This document shows, piece by piece, positions 24,131-37,000 of a stretch of 64,000 nucleotides of DNA; position 1 is the stretch's first letter, and each line of letters begins with the position of its first letter. A model generated the notes under the pieces. It did no database searches. It was not told the DNA's origin and saw nothing but the letters and a program-made list of their open reading frames with translations. This DNA is from Allium sativum (taxonomy: Eukaryota; Streptophyta; Magnoliopsida; Asparagales; Amaryllidaceae), in NCBI GenBank assembly GCA_030737875.1, contig CM060912.1, positions 201,389,231 to 201,453,230 of the forward strand, written 5' to 3'. A program made the position numbers and the translations under genes.

Positions 24131-25164
24131 TGCGACGCTATTTCGAAGTCTTCAATCAGGACGAAACAACCCAAACTTCTCCTTATGGGAAAGCCCGGAT
24201 TGCTTTGAGAACACGACGCATCAGAACACAAGCAACAGAAAATTTCATTGCTATTACAATAATTTACATCAGAGTACAAGAATATATTAGAGTTCAAATA
24301 ATATACAACAAAAAATACCATAGATTTAAATTACAAATCAGCGGAAAATATATACATAAATATAATGTGCAGTGGAAAATAACAACTGATACAACTGAAA
24401 GAGATATACAGATACAAAGCTTTCCGAATATAGCTCCAGCTGTAATCCAGGATCTTGTGAAAAGAAATATCTGCAAACACCAAAACTATTAGCTGTCCGT
24501 GTGGAAAATATGGGTACCCAGAGTTTATGTTAAAGCAATAAACTCCGAGTTAGTCATGGGACCGGTGTGAGAACTAAAACAGTTATTAATTTCATTTTAA
24601 ATTTGGGTAAATCATAGGACCGCGCCGTATAACACGGAACGGGTTTACTCCTGTGAGTACTCTAAAATGAAATAGTTTATCAACCACGCAATGCTTTTTG
24701 AAAAATGAAGCTATTATAAGACTCAGGTCCCATCACACAATGCAACCCAAGCCGGAGGATAGAGTTTTACCTTATAATAGCCGAACATGCTTGATACGTT
24801 TTAAAATAAATCATTTAATATTACTATAAGTGTATAGTGTCAAAATAACTTCAAACATAAATGTATCAATCATGGACGGCATGAGCTCCCCATCTCATTA
24901 TGTCGCTATATAGGTTTACAACAAAAATCGAATGTCACGTATTGGAAATTGGATTCCATCATGAGTCAAGGCAAGGGATGTACTCCTTACCGATTCGGAT
25001 CGCCTCTAGCAAGATGACCCAGGATCACACCTACGGGCAACCCTTGGATCATGCAGTGCCGGTCCACGCATACTTTAGTGGATTAATTATTCCTGAAAAA
25101 TACGTTTACCGGTCAATCGGACCTCCAAAATGGTCAGTACGACAACCCATAACCCGAGGTGCCA
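24131..25164 (-). repeat. Element G: end of a reverse giant LTR, cut by E
   Basis: In reverse it matches the last 1 kb or so of the C and D LTRs (GGACCGCGCCGTATAACACGG near 24620, the hexamer-rich block at 24720-24790, and so on) but is clearly diverged. It stops at 25164 where E begins; TGCCA (25160-25164) would be E's target site. The rest should lie beyond the right edge of the window. Short frames here have no coding support. Confidence 0.7.
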
Positions 25165-25831
25165 GGTAACAACCCGAATTTTCAGACCCAATTTAAAATT
25201 TTTATTTTTGCTATTTTAATGAATTTTTAATATTTAAAATGAATTATTTTAAATAATAACGACTAAAAATTAATTTTAATCGAAGTTGGAACGTATAAAT
25301 TTATTTTAATTATATAACGAGCTTGAAATGGCGCGGCAGTTTGAAAATTCGATTTCAAATTTCAAATGAATGTACAAGATTCAAAATAAATCGAATTTCG
25401 GTAAATATTTGAATCTGTTTAAAAATATCATTCTAACGAATGTGAAAAATCCAGATTTCATAATGGGAATAAAAAGTAATGTCCAGTTTAAAATTCAGAA
25501 TAGTCATTATGGAATTTATATATATTTTAAATTATAAATAGCCCTTAAAAATAGCCATTTTGCAAACAACCTCCATTTTTTATGAAACCACTTTTGTTGG
25601 ATCCGGAATGTCAAATTATTGCTAGTTCCAATTTTCATAATTTTTGGAATTAATAAGTGAGCGTGGTGGATTAAAACGTGTTTGGCAATTTCAGTCTGAA
25701 TTTAATCGACTAGAAAATGACCATTTTTCAAACGGTCTCCAAATTCGACGAAATTAATTTTGTTAGGACCGTATCAACCCAAAGGCCCAATTCCACAAAC
25801 CTTAGCCACCGTGGGCCCCTCCACCGCTGCT
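25165..25831 (+). repeat. Element E fragment 1 (LTR start)
   Basis: AT-rich LTR start module with the conserved TTAGGACCGTATC block (about 25763) and the beginning of a GC-rich cassette. The last five bases are the CTGCT target site. No gene. Confidence 0.78.
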
Positions 25832-26760
25832 TGATTGACATAGAAATGTGTTATTTTTATGCTCTTATATCTTATCTTTTGTATATAAATAAATATTACT
25901 TGGGTATTGTTTTGTCACTTTTACAGATATTCCAACCCAGCCCGCATGCAAACAGAAAAGTAAAAAAATAGAGATCAAATTGCTGTGTATTTACATTTTT
26001 GAAGAATTGTAGATGGAGATCTCACCTCTAGCTGCTGTTGGACAAGAAAATGATTGGTAGAAAGGCCATGTACATATCAAATCAAGGGAAGCTTGACAAA
26101 GAACCAAGAGGAAAAGAAGAAAGGCCAAAAGTTTAATAGATTTAACTAAGGCCCATTTGAGACTCTCATTGTAAACTCTTTTGTGAATTCCTTAAGGCGC
26201 ATCTATCATTGTATTAGGGTTAGGGTTAGGGTTTGGTTATCTCCTATAAATACCCTTGTAATAGCATTGTAGCCACCATCCATTATTCTGTATTCTCTTC
26301 TCCATTAATCAAAGTTCTTCCTTTTTACTATTTCTGCATTTTTCTTTCTTAGCAATAGGTGTTGTCTTCACAATTAGTTTTGGAAGAGCACCAATTGTAT
26401 TTTACATTTGTTTCATTAGTGATTAGTCGTTTGATTAGTTTCAATGACAATCCTAATTTTATTTTTGTTGTTCTTCTTATTCTGCACTTTTATTTTCTGC
26501 ATTGTTGTTCTTGTTTTGCAATTTACTTTCTTTAGTGATTAATCGTTGATTAGATTCAACGATAATCCTAAGTTCGCAATTTCAATTTGTTTTTATTTCA
26601 ACAAAATCTCCAGGCTTCGTCTAACTCGCCCAAGAAATTAGATAAATAATTTGATTTTAATTTACCTCCCTGTGTTCGACCTATATGCTACACACCTGTG
26701 CGCTTGCAGAATTTTATTACAAATATCGCGCTTTTCTAATTCATAGATTAGCGACGATCA
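25832..26760 (+). repeat. 5' LTR of the Athila-type element
   Basis: Starts TGATTGACAT and ends GCGACGATCA. It matches 33168-34097 along its whole length. Confidence 0.95.
26214..26252 (+). promoter_or_regulatory. Telobox-like repeat and TATA box in the Athila-type LTR
   Basis: Three TTAGGG units run into TTTGG (26214-26236), which includes TTAGGGTTT, the reverse complement of the plant telobox AAACCCTAA. TATAAATA follows at 26245-26252. The same pair is in the 3' LTR at 33550-33572 and 33581-33588. Teloboxes near TATA boxes are known in plant promoters; use as a promoter here is inferred. Confidence 0.65.
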
Positions 26761-26766
26761 AGTTTT

Positions 26767-26784
26767 TGGCGCCGTTGCCGGGGA
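26767..26784 (+). other. Primer binding site, Athila-type
   Basis: TGGCGCCGTTGCCGGGGA, six bases after the LTR end. This PBS is typical of the Athila/Tat side of Ty3/gypsy; I recall it as complementary to tRNA-Asp. Confidence 0.9.
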
Positions 26785-28957
26785 GGTAACAATTGAATTT
26801 TATTATTTATTTAATTTCTGATTCGTGTTAGTTTTTTTTTCTTTTTGTTTTGTAAAAAAAAAATCTTACCTAATTTTCTTTTGTTTTCCTATTGTTTTCT
26901 TGTAGATATATATAGACAAAAATCTTGATTAGTTGATTGTGTATCACATATTGATATCATAATCTCTAAGACAAGGAAAAAAAATCTTGCCACTTTTTCT
27001 TTTAATTTTCCTTCTTTTTTTCATTTATTTCTTTCCTTTTTTTATTTTGCATTTCTTCCAATCTAACTCCTTCAAGAAGAAAAAAAAATATATACAAAAA
27101 AAGAAAGTTGCTAATTTTTCTTCAATTTCTTTCCATCTTTCTACCACCTTGCTGATTTTCACATTTTTCTTTTCCCTTTCCTTTTCTTTTTATTTGTTTC
27201 CATCTTTTGTCTACAACTTTCTAAAAAAAAAACTTTTGCAATTTCTTCTCTGTCTACTTTGATTTCTTTCTTGTTTTTGTCTGCTTTTATTTCTTTCCTC
27301 AATTTCTTCTACCCTTCCTCTCTACTCAAAAAACCTTGCTTTTTTTCTCTTATTTCCTTCCTCTTTTATTTTTTTTTCCTTTTTTGTTTGGGTTTTTACC
27401 ATTCATTTCTTTCCCTTTCTTCTTGTTCAAATTTTCATAAAAAAAACTTGCATTCTTTTTTTTATTTTATTTCTTTCCAATTGCATTTCTCATTCACCTC
27501 CTACAATCTCTCTTTCCATTTTTTTTTCATTTATTTCTTTCCGACTCTCTCCTTCATTGAAAAAAAAACAACTTTCAATTTTCCTTTATTCTTTCCATCT
27601 TTCCACTTTCTTTCCAATCATCTACATTCTTTTTCTTTTTACAAATTTCAAAATAAAATAAAATAGATTCCTCTTTTGCAATTTTTTCCCTTTCTTCTTT
27701 TGTCTTTCTTGTTCTCAATACATTTGATTTCTTTTCTTCTCTTACAAATTCCCTTTGTTTTCAAAAAAAATCCTCTTCTAATTTTACAACAATAAACAAA
27801 AGAAAAAAAATTCTTTCTGTTTTTGTCTTCTCTTTTATTGTTTTCCCTTCTCAATTTCTTTTCCAAATCTTTTACAATTACTTTCCTTCCTTCCTTTACA
27901 ATTCTCTTTCTTTCCTGAAATCTCTCTTCCCTTTTATTTTGTCATTTGTTTCTTTCCTATTTGTCCACTTTTTCAACAATAATAAAAAAAGAGAAGGTCA
28001 TAAAAAGATTCATTCTTTTTTTTTTCAATTATTTTTCCCTCCTTCATTTCTTCCCTCTGATCAATACCCCTTCCTCTCACATAATCTCATTTCACCACAG
28101 TTTTTTTTTCAATCCACACTTCAGCACCATCTTCTCCAAAAAGTTAGCTTTTTTTTTTGTTAATTCCTTTGTTTCTTTTTCTTGTGTTTTTTTGTTATTC
28201 AATTCATTCAAAAAAAAAGAGATTTCGAACTAAGGACAAGGTGACTGGAGTTCAAGCAACAAATCAAGATTTCAGAAATCAAAAGAAATTGCAAATAGTG
28301 AGATTTCAATCATTGACGCTACTCATTTTTTCTGGATGGACAGCCATACCCCACTGTAAATTTCTTTTAACTCTACAGGTGCTCTGCTACAAAGAAAAAA
28401 AATATAGACAATTGTTGTAAAAATTTTCTGCAGGGGCAGCGGCTTGAATGTAAATTTTTTAATTTCTGCAATTAAATTGTGTGATTGTTGTTATTTCTGC
28501 ACTTTTTATTCATTCTGTTAGGGGCACTACCCCAATTCACATAAGGTGAGGGATTTCATCACCCTTTCCTTAGCCCACAAATTGCATTTCATCGTAGAAT
28601 TTGACTAATAATAACGGTTAGACGTTGGACTTAAGGGAGTCATGGGCTCATCTAGGGCTTAATTGTATTGTGATAGTTGATTCATTTGGAACGAATTATT
28701 TCTTGGTGTCTAGACTACGGCAGAGAAATAACCGTTTATAAATATTACGGTGATTCGTAAATATTATATCGGTTATTACTCTGAAGGTACTTAAACCTTC
28801 GGCTGCATTGCTAGGGTGATTCCTGGTGCACCGATAACTCCTGTCCGTTAACTGGCTAAGAAATCTTTTGATCTAAGTAATCAAACGTGTCACTATATAA
28901 TTTTGGGTTAGGAGCTATTAAGGACAGAAAATTTCATTGTGCGTGCATTTAACAACA
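26785..28957 (+). other. Leader with a 1.2 kb pyrimidine-rich tract
   Basis: From about 26980 to 28230 the + strand is dominated by T and C (TTTCTTTCC, TTTTTCTTC words), broken at irregular intervals by short A runs followed by CTTGC or CTTTTGC. This looks like a decayed tandem array with units of roughly 100 bp. It yields several apparent frames rich in F, L and S that are composition artefacts. The remaining 28230-28957 is ordinary non-coding leader before gag. Confidence 0.7.
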
Positions 28958-31831
28958 ATGAGTGAAAAAAGTGTGAACCAACAAAATTCTCCTAGGGGTT
29001 CTTGAATCAACCAAAATTTTCCAACCGAATTGGATCAAAATCGAGTGAATCACAACTTTCCAAACTTTGGGGATCAAAATCAAATAAATCAAAATTTTCA
29101 AAGTCTCAATATCATAATGGATAGACCCTTGTCTCTTCGTGATCGATGTTATCCATCTAGAACCGTTCAACCTTCTGTCATAGTACTTCCACCAGTTGAA
29201 GGAAATTTTGAGCTTAAACATTCTTTTATTCAAGGGGTACCAAAATTTACTGGTTCTGAAAATGCTTACGAATTTTTAAGTGAATTTGAATTGTATTCAT
29301 CCACAACTCAAATGCAACAATTATCTACTGAATCAATCAAGCTAAGGCTAATTCCATTTGCACTACTTGAAAGTGCTAAAAGATGGCTAAATTCTCTTCC
29401 CAGACAGCCAATAAGAAGTTGGGATGAATTCGTCAGCGTATTCCTGAAAAAGTTTTTTCCTTTTCACAAAATTCTGAAAATTCGAACTGAAATAAATCAA
29501 TTTTCTCAAAATGAGGGGGAAACTTTTTCAAAATACTTTGATAGGTTCAACCAATTACTGTATAGTTGTCCTCATCATGGAATCATAAAAGATTACTTAT
29601 GTCAAATTGTATATGAGGGTCTAAACTACCAGACTAGAACTCAACTAGAATCAATGTGTGGGGGAGATTTTATGTCTAAAACGGCCAATGAAGCTTGGAA
29701 ATTCTTAGAGGATTATTCTGAAAAGGACATGCAATGGGAGTCCATTCGTGTTCCCATCCATGCTTCCACTAAAGGAGTGCATGTCGTGGATACAATTCAT
29801 ATTTCCTTAGAGACTCAAACTCCTCAATTCAATGGACTACCCCAAGACCAAGTTAATGTCATAGCTCAAAATGGTCTTTACTCATCCACATCTGACCCTA
29901 GTTGGAGAAATCATCCAAATTTCTCATGGTCTAATTCAAATAATGTCGCAAATCCATCTCACATGATACCGAATTCATTATACCAAGCTCCAATTTCTTC
30001 TAGTCCTCAAACTTCTCATGTTTCACCTCAACCTGAGCCTTCGAGTGAACCTTATAGGCACCCCAACTTTCAATCATCAAACCAATCCTCCCAATCTTCT
30101 CAACAGTCACAAGATATTGTTCGATTAGAAAAACAAATAAATAATCAAGATGTTAAACTCGAACAAATGATGAATATGATGAAGGAACTAATGAAAAGTA
30201 ATGAGCGAGGAAAGTTGCCTAGTCAACCCGAGGTGAATCCAAAATATAACTCTCGTACTGTGAATTCTTGTGAGGATGGAAATAATTCGGTTAACGTTGT
30301 CACCACCCTGAGGTCTAGAAAAATGATTGACAATAATGTTGGCAATCCCGACAACCATTCGATTTCAACCCCAATTGAAAAGCTTGACACTCTTGCGATG
30401 GCAACCAATGCCAACTCCTTGGAACCTTATGAAACCCCATCTTCTTCGAATGTTGGCAACCCTAACATCTCTTCTTCTAATGTCAGCAACCCCGATAATA
30501 ATTCCTCCTCTAATGTTGGCAATCCCAGCATCTCACCTTCTATTCCTGTACCTCAATCACTTTCCACATCGAAACCTTCTTCTTCGAACGATCAAATTTT
30601 TGAAAGAGTCTATAAACCAATAGCCCCTTATCCTCATAGGCTTAAAAATAAGAAGAAGGATGCAAAATTTGAAAAAATTCTTGAAATCTTCAAACAAGTT
30701 CGTGTCAATATTCCACTCTTAGACACCATCGAACAAATTCCTCAATATTCCAAGTGTCTCAAAGAGCTATGCACCCGAAAACGAGTCACTAATTTTCCAA
30801 AAACTGCCTTTCTAACTGCGAATACAAGCTCCATTCTTTCGAATCCTGCCGCAGTCAAGTACAAGGACCCCGGTTGCCCTACATTTGATTGCAAAATAGG
30901 AAACATTCACATATCTCGTGCCCTACTTGATCTCGGTGCAAGTGTAAATCTTCTTCCTTACACTGTTTATCGTCAACTTGGATTAGGGGAGATTAAACCA
31001 ACAAACATCACTCTTCAGTTAGCTGATCGATCTTTTAAAAAACCATTGGGTATAATTAAAGACGTTTTGATTCAAATTGAATTTTTTTACTTCCCTGTCG
31101 ATTTCATAGTTCTAGAAACCGAGCCTGTTTTGAGTCAGGGTAGTCAAATTCCATTGATTTTGGGTCGTCCCTTCTTAGCAACCTCAAATGCTATCATTAA
31201 TTGTAGGAGCGGCCAACTTCGACTATCGTTTGGGCACTTAACCATTGAATTGAATATTTTTCATCAACCCAAAGAGATCGAAATAGGAGAAGATGACATA
31301 ATAGAAACAGTTTTAGATGGCACATCTGAATTATCTCCTCTAAAAACTTCATTTTCCTCAGTTGACGTGTGCACTATGTATTTTGAGGAATTGTTCGAAG
31401 ATGAGCTTAAACTTTTGAATGACGAGGATGGATATATGGAACGTCTCAAACATAATCGTAATTCCATAGCATCAGAAGAAATCATTGTTAAAAACTCAAG
31501 CTTATGGGACTATAATAATCTTCAGTTGAATGATTTAAATCATTGGCACGACAAAAATTTTATAGGAAGGATTTTGATCTTAGATCTCACTGACATGCCT
31601 TTTGTACCTCAAAAATCAGATACGAAATCATCATCCATCATTTTCGATAGAGGCAAGTGTGGAGGGAAAGAAAAATCTCATTTTTCACATAAAACTCACC
31701 GTCATTATAAATTTCATTTTGTATATAATTGGCATTCACATATAGTGGTTAAATTGCATTTCATTTTACAAATCATTCTGCATTTGATACACCTTTGGGT
31801 ACTATCTTTCAATTATAGAAAAAAATTATAG
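28958..31831 (+). pseudogene. gag-pro: gag-protease frame of the Athila-type element, one early stop
   Basis: The natural start is probably ATG at 28958; codon 16 (29003-29005) is TGA and the frame is then open for more than 930 codons to 31831. Counting from the TTG at 29030, residues about 63-230 are a retrotransposon gag domain (GVPKFTG, KRWLNSLP, WDEFVSVFLKKFFP). Residues about 280-540 are a low-complexity S/N/P/Q linker with a short coiled-coil-like segment (about 365-390). The protease follows, with active site LLDLGASVNLLP (Asp near residue 634) and ILGRPFLAT-type flap sequence. No CCHC knuckle is visible. The stop fits a CGA-to-TGA change at a methylated CpG. After about residue 760 no RT appears; the tail is probably non-native sequence reached through a deletion. 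Confidence 0.85.
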
Positions 31832-33152
31832 TGTGGACACTGTTTAGTTCTAGTGTGGGGGGGGAGGGGGTATGCATTTCACTCATTTTCATTTTTTTTC
31901 TTTATTTTTCTTTCTTTTCATTTTCATCATTTAAATAGGACCATCATGCATTTTAGACTGTAGTAACATGCCATTTTTTTTAGACTGTAATAACATGCCA
32001 TTTTTTTTTTGAAATACGACTCATTTTCAATTGATACAACAGAATAAGTTTACAATTTTTAGCCAGTTGATAGTATATTTCTCTCTCAGCTAAATTCGAA
32101 TTTGAAATATAATGAAAAGTCTAATTTTGAGGGATAATAGTGTAACCGGTACATAGGGAGATTCTTAGGTGATGGCCATGAAATCTATTCTATGTTGTAG
32201 ACTTTGTTTAAATAAGTGGAGGACTTAAAATACTTATATTGGCTTTTCAAATCTTTAAAACTAAGTTGTGTTAAGTTGAATTCGCGTAACTCTCTTTTGT
32301 GCTTATATTTTCAATAATAATAACAGTAATCCAAGGTTATCCAACATTGCTTGTATATCAAGCGTCGGTGTGCAAACCCGCCAAGCTCTATCGACATGTT
32401 GTTGACAAAGTCAGCGTTGGAATATCTTGGTCTCATTTTATGAGATTGGACACCTAAGGATTACCGACACGTTGTTGACAAAGTCAAAGTCGGCCTGCAC
32501 AATCCGCCAAGCTCTTTATCTACTCTCCGTTAGTCCGCGAGGCAGTGCATGGGTGGTAAACCTTGGTCTTCTAAGTTAGGTGTATGTACTTGAACATAAA
32601 TTTTAAAATTTTATAGAATAAAGAATAAGCGATGATGCCCAAACACTTCTTGACCTTATTGATTTGACTAGCCATACATGAGAAAATAATAATACCACTT
32701 TGCAAACTGTGCCAAGCAAACTAAGAATTTATTTCATGGCTGCATTATGTTATCGACCGAACTAAGTGGCCAAACTGGAATTTAACATTTGAAAACTTGA
32801 TTTATATTGAAAATTTGTGACAAGTTGAGGTATCTAAAATAAAATCAATTGACTAGAAATTGTTAATTTAATTTGTTGTACCACTTCAGGAACAAGTCTT
32901 GTTTTCATTTTTGCTTTTATTTTGCATATGTCCATTGCATTCATGTGGTTTCATTAGAATCATAGCATACTGCATTTGGATTTTGAGGGTAGTATCTGCT
33001 GAAAACCCTCACGAGACACCACTCGTCCTACTAGGGACACCTAGAGGTTTAACGGCTTATTGCATACGCTCAATGCAATCGTGTTTCCTATGAAAGTGCG
33101 ACCTATCTAGTTAGTTTTTAATTTTTGTTTTACTCGAGGACGAGTAAAAGAT
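31832..33152 (+). other. Non-coding 3' region of the Athila-type element
   Basis: Contains a G-rich purine run at 31852-31870 that resembles the 3' polypurine tract, a near-perfect 29-bp direct duplication (TTAGACTGTA...ACATGCCA, about 31952-32009) and two related blocks with TTGTTGACAAAGTCA (32399 and 32468 regions). No coding frame of note. The ACTCGAGGACGAGTAAAAG block (33130-33150) before the PPT is common in Athila/Tat elements. Confidence 0.65.
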
Positions 33153-33165
33153 AAGTGTGGGGGTA
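33153..33165 (+). other. Polypurine tract of the Athila-type element
   Basis: AAGTGTGGGGGTA just before the TG of the 3' LTR at 33168. Confidence 0.85.
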
Positions 33166-33167
33166 TT

Positions 33168-34097
33168 TGATTGACATAGAAATGTGTTATTTTTATGCTC
33201 TTATATCTTATCTTTTGTATATAAATAAATATTACTTGGGTATTGTTTTGTCACTTTTACAGATATTCCAACCCAGCCCGCATGCAAACAGAAAAGTAGA
33301 AAAATAAAGATCAAATTGCTGTGTATTTACATTTTTGAAGAATTGTAGATGGAGATCTCACCTCTAGCTGCTGTTGGACAAGAAAATGATTGGTAGAATG
33401 GCCATGTACATATCAAATCAAGGGAAGCTTGACAAAGAACCAAGAGGAAAAGAAGAAAGGCCAAAAGTTTAATAGATTTAACTAAGGCCCATTTGAGACT
33501 CTCATTGTAAACTCTTTTGTGAATTCCCTAAGGCCCATCTATCATTGTATTAGGGTTAGGGTTAGGGTTTGGTTATCTCCTATAAATACCCTTGTAATAG
33601 CATTGTAGCCACCATCCATTATTCTGTATCCTCTTCTCCATTAATCAAAGTTCTTCCTTTTTACTATTTCTGCATTTTTCTTTCTTAGCAATAGGTGTTG
33701 TCTTCACAATTAGTTTTGGAAGAGCACCAATTGTATTTTACATTTGTTTCATTAGTGATTAGTCGTTTGATTAGTTTCAACGACAATCCTAATTTTATTT
33801 TTGTTGTTCTTCTTATTCTGCACTTTTATTTTTTTGCATTGTTGTTCTTGTTTTGCAATTTACTTTCTTTAGTGATTAATCGTTGATTAGATTCAACGAT
33901 AATCCTAAGTTCGCAATTTCAGTTTGTTTTTATTTCAACAAAATCTCCAGGCTTCGTCTAACTCGCCCAAGAGATTAGATAAATAATTTGATTTTAATTT
34001 ACCTCCCTGTGTTCGACCTGTATGCTACACACCTATGCGCTTGCAGAATTTTATTACAAATATCGCGCTTTTCTAATTCATAGATTAGCGACGATCA
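33168..34097 (+). repeat. 3' LTR of the Athila-type element (930 bp)
   Basis: Matches the 5' LTR with about a dozen differences. Telobox at 33550-33572, TATA box at 33581-33588. Confidence 0.95.
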
Positions 34098-37000
34098 CTG
34101 CTGCCACCCACCAACACCACCCCCACGTCCAGTTAAGTCCCGCGCCGCCTGCAGCACCACCCACCTCTGACCTTGGGCCCCATATCCTCTAAAAATCGCA
34201 TTTTTACAAAAAATTGAGTGTACATAACAGTCCAGATCTGTTTTAGCCCATATCTTCCAAACCGAGCCCCTATGGCCAAAAATCCACAATACCAAAGTCG
34301 AAAATCTCGTTTTTCTCTTCGATTTGAGTATAAGAGAGTCCTATTTTGGATTGTGGAGCTGTCCGGAAAACGCGTCTAAAGATAGCGGATCTGCTGCTAT
34401 TTTTTGTGATTTCCGACGAATTGGTGCAGTTTTGGAAGAAAGTCCACTAGGTAAAAGTTGTCCGGAATGGCGCGTTTAGGCTAGTGACAAAGTTTGGTGA
34501 AGATTGGAGGCCGTATGCAAATTCTAGAGCCAAAGAGGAAAATTCAAGTGCGGGGAACTACAAAAGCGAGCGCTGCGACAGGAGTTTTCTACATTAGATG
34601 AATCGCGACGAACTGGTTTAGCTTCTGGATGAGAACTCCTTCTCACTCTAATTAATTTACAGTTAAATATATTTTAGGATGTAGACAGGGCTTAGAATCC
34701 CCCAACACTTTTATTGTACAAACCATGATTATTTGGTTGTATGGATTGAATTGTTGTTGTAAATTGGATTGGGTTGAGAAATAATTGTATTGTGGTTTAA
34801 TTGATTATTGTGTATGGCGCGAGCCAATATCAGGAGAGGGGTAATGCTAGACATTACTTCGGTTTTAATATCACGCCGTTATAATGCCGAAATTTTCTAA
34901 AATAAATATTATTCATTAAAAATATATATTTTAATGTGTATATGAACTGTATAAAATATTCATGTGTTGAATAAAATGTTAGAACAATAAAAATATTATT
35001 TTTATTGAATGTATGGACTATTAAAAATATTCATGTATTGAAATAAATATTTTATCGTTAAAAATATAATTTTTAACATATATATGAACGGCATAAAAAT
35101 CTCCTGAAATAAAAATAAATATTCATAAATAAATCGGACGATTTGTTTATGTACACTCATTTAACTGACATTGATTGGACGATAAATTTTACACATCGCC
35201 CAACTGCACAAATAATATTCAGTATTTGTTGGTTGAAACCCCACACGGGTATTGGGATGATATTTGGCGTACACTATTCCCAATTGTTTAGTTGTATGTC
35301 AATCGATTGGTTGATAGACTGTTGTAGGCGTTAATTATTTATATTTAATGCTTATGTAGCTGTGTAAGGCACTCTGGATGATGGTTGACTGTGTATAATT
35401 ATTGTAGTGTACATGTGTGTATGAAATCCATATAAATAACATTATATGGTAATTGACTGTGTCTGATTCTAATTCAGAAAGAACGAATATGTTAAAATAA
35501 CGAATATTTTAAAATAATATTCAGAAAAAATCAAAATGTGATTCTAATGTCCGATTTTGGAAGGACATGAAGATATTGAAATATATGAAGCCATGTTGAT
35601 TAGATATATGCCATTTTGACGCGAACGATATTTATATCGATATTATTCATTTTTATAATAAAAATCAAAAAGGAAATGACTTCAAAATCTAATATTTTGA
35701 AAATATTATCATTTAAATATTATAATGATGAGGAGTATTCAATTTTGGTTTAAAATTGAAATGAAAGTGGGAATCGTTTTAAAACGAATTTATAAACGAT
35801 TTCTAAAATACGTTTTAAATGGAAATAGACAAAATATATAATATATATTATATATATTTAATGGCCTGAATAGAACGCGCTGCACCGCGACCGTTCGCGA
35901 ATTTCTACCATTGAATTCGAATGGATATTACGAGAGATCCGAACGTTGGATTCTCCTGAAACCGGAACCGTTGGGTTCGTATCGTAAAGTTCTTTCCACG
36001 AATATAAGATATTTGAAATCTAACGGTTGGATTTGGAATTATGTCCAAATCAAATTTTGAAAAAGTTGTAGTAAGTGCAGTTTGATGACCGTTTATGGAA
36101 ATCGACTGAAAGGGCCTTAATAAAATTATTAAAATTATTAATAATTAGTGTAAAATCATAATAAATGATTTGGAAAGAATTTGGATGAAAAATTCCACGT
36201 TTGTAAAGATAAAAATATATCTTTATCAAAATGAACTAGTTATTAACCAGATTTGAAATCCAATAATTTTTAAATAAAATAAAATGGATTTGTGAATGGT
36301 TTTAATATAACCTGAAATTTCCAAGGAACAAATTGGAATGGATTTTGAATGGAAATCATCTTCGGAATATTTCGATATTGGATTCCGTGATTATACGAAT
36401 ATTGTTATGGAAATTTGGAAGATATATTTATAACGTTATTTCCAACACGATATTTGTTGGTTTCAGAATTTGATATTGAATATAAGCTGATAAAATTTCT
36501 ATTCAGAGCCTTGTATTTAATATTAAATTTGATTTTAGGTTTGTAGTGAATGGTGTCTTCATTAAAACTGTTCTTAAACCTAGTTGAGAAAAGAATAAAT
36601 CTTTTAATTAAGATTAAGAGAAGTCTACCAATTAATTAATATTTAATTGGAATTGAATTAAGAATTGGATTTTTGGGTTTATCGTGAACGGTGTTTTAAA
36701 TAACACTTGTTCTTTAACCCGATTTACAGAGAAGTTAAGATTTGGAATTTATAAATCGTTATTCTAAGATTTAGTGGAATTTTCCAAAGTAAAGTTTTCC
36801 AATTTAATAAAATAAATTGGGATTGAATGGGATTCGATTTGGTAATAATCGAAGTGAGCTTCTGTGAAGGAAGACTGTTAATATATATGGAATTTAAAAG
36901 GCTTTGTCGTTATTCCATTTATATTATTAGCCGGATATGGAAATTGATATCGATTATATATTGATCTGTTTTTCTGTGAAGATTCCATAATTAGTGGAAT

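Larger units (their letters stand above)
25832..34097 (+). mobile_element. Athila-type Ty3/gypsy element with gag-protease only
   Basis: Complete, with CTGCT duplications at 25827-25831 and 34098-34102, LTRs of 929 and 930 bp, a TGGCGCCGTTGCCGGGGA PBS and a 3' polypurine tract. The only coding region is gag plus an Athila/Tat-style protease; no RT, RNase H, integrase or env-like frame exists in the remaining 1.3 kb. It is therefore non-autonomous for reverse transcription and integration but encodes structural protein. The LTRs differ at about a dozen positions by eye, so the insertion is fairly recent. Confidence 0.93.

Noticed and set aside
26214..26236. Possible interstitial telomere
   Set aside because: Only about three TTAGGG units, the plant repeat is TTTAGGG, and it lies at the same place in both LTRs.
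26987..28233. Several forward frames rich in F, S and L
   Set aside because: Low-complexity T/C sequence rarely contains stops on this strand; no domain and no conserved start.
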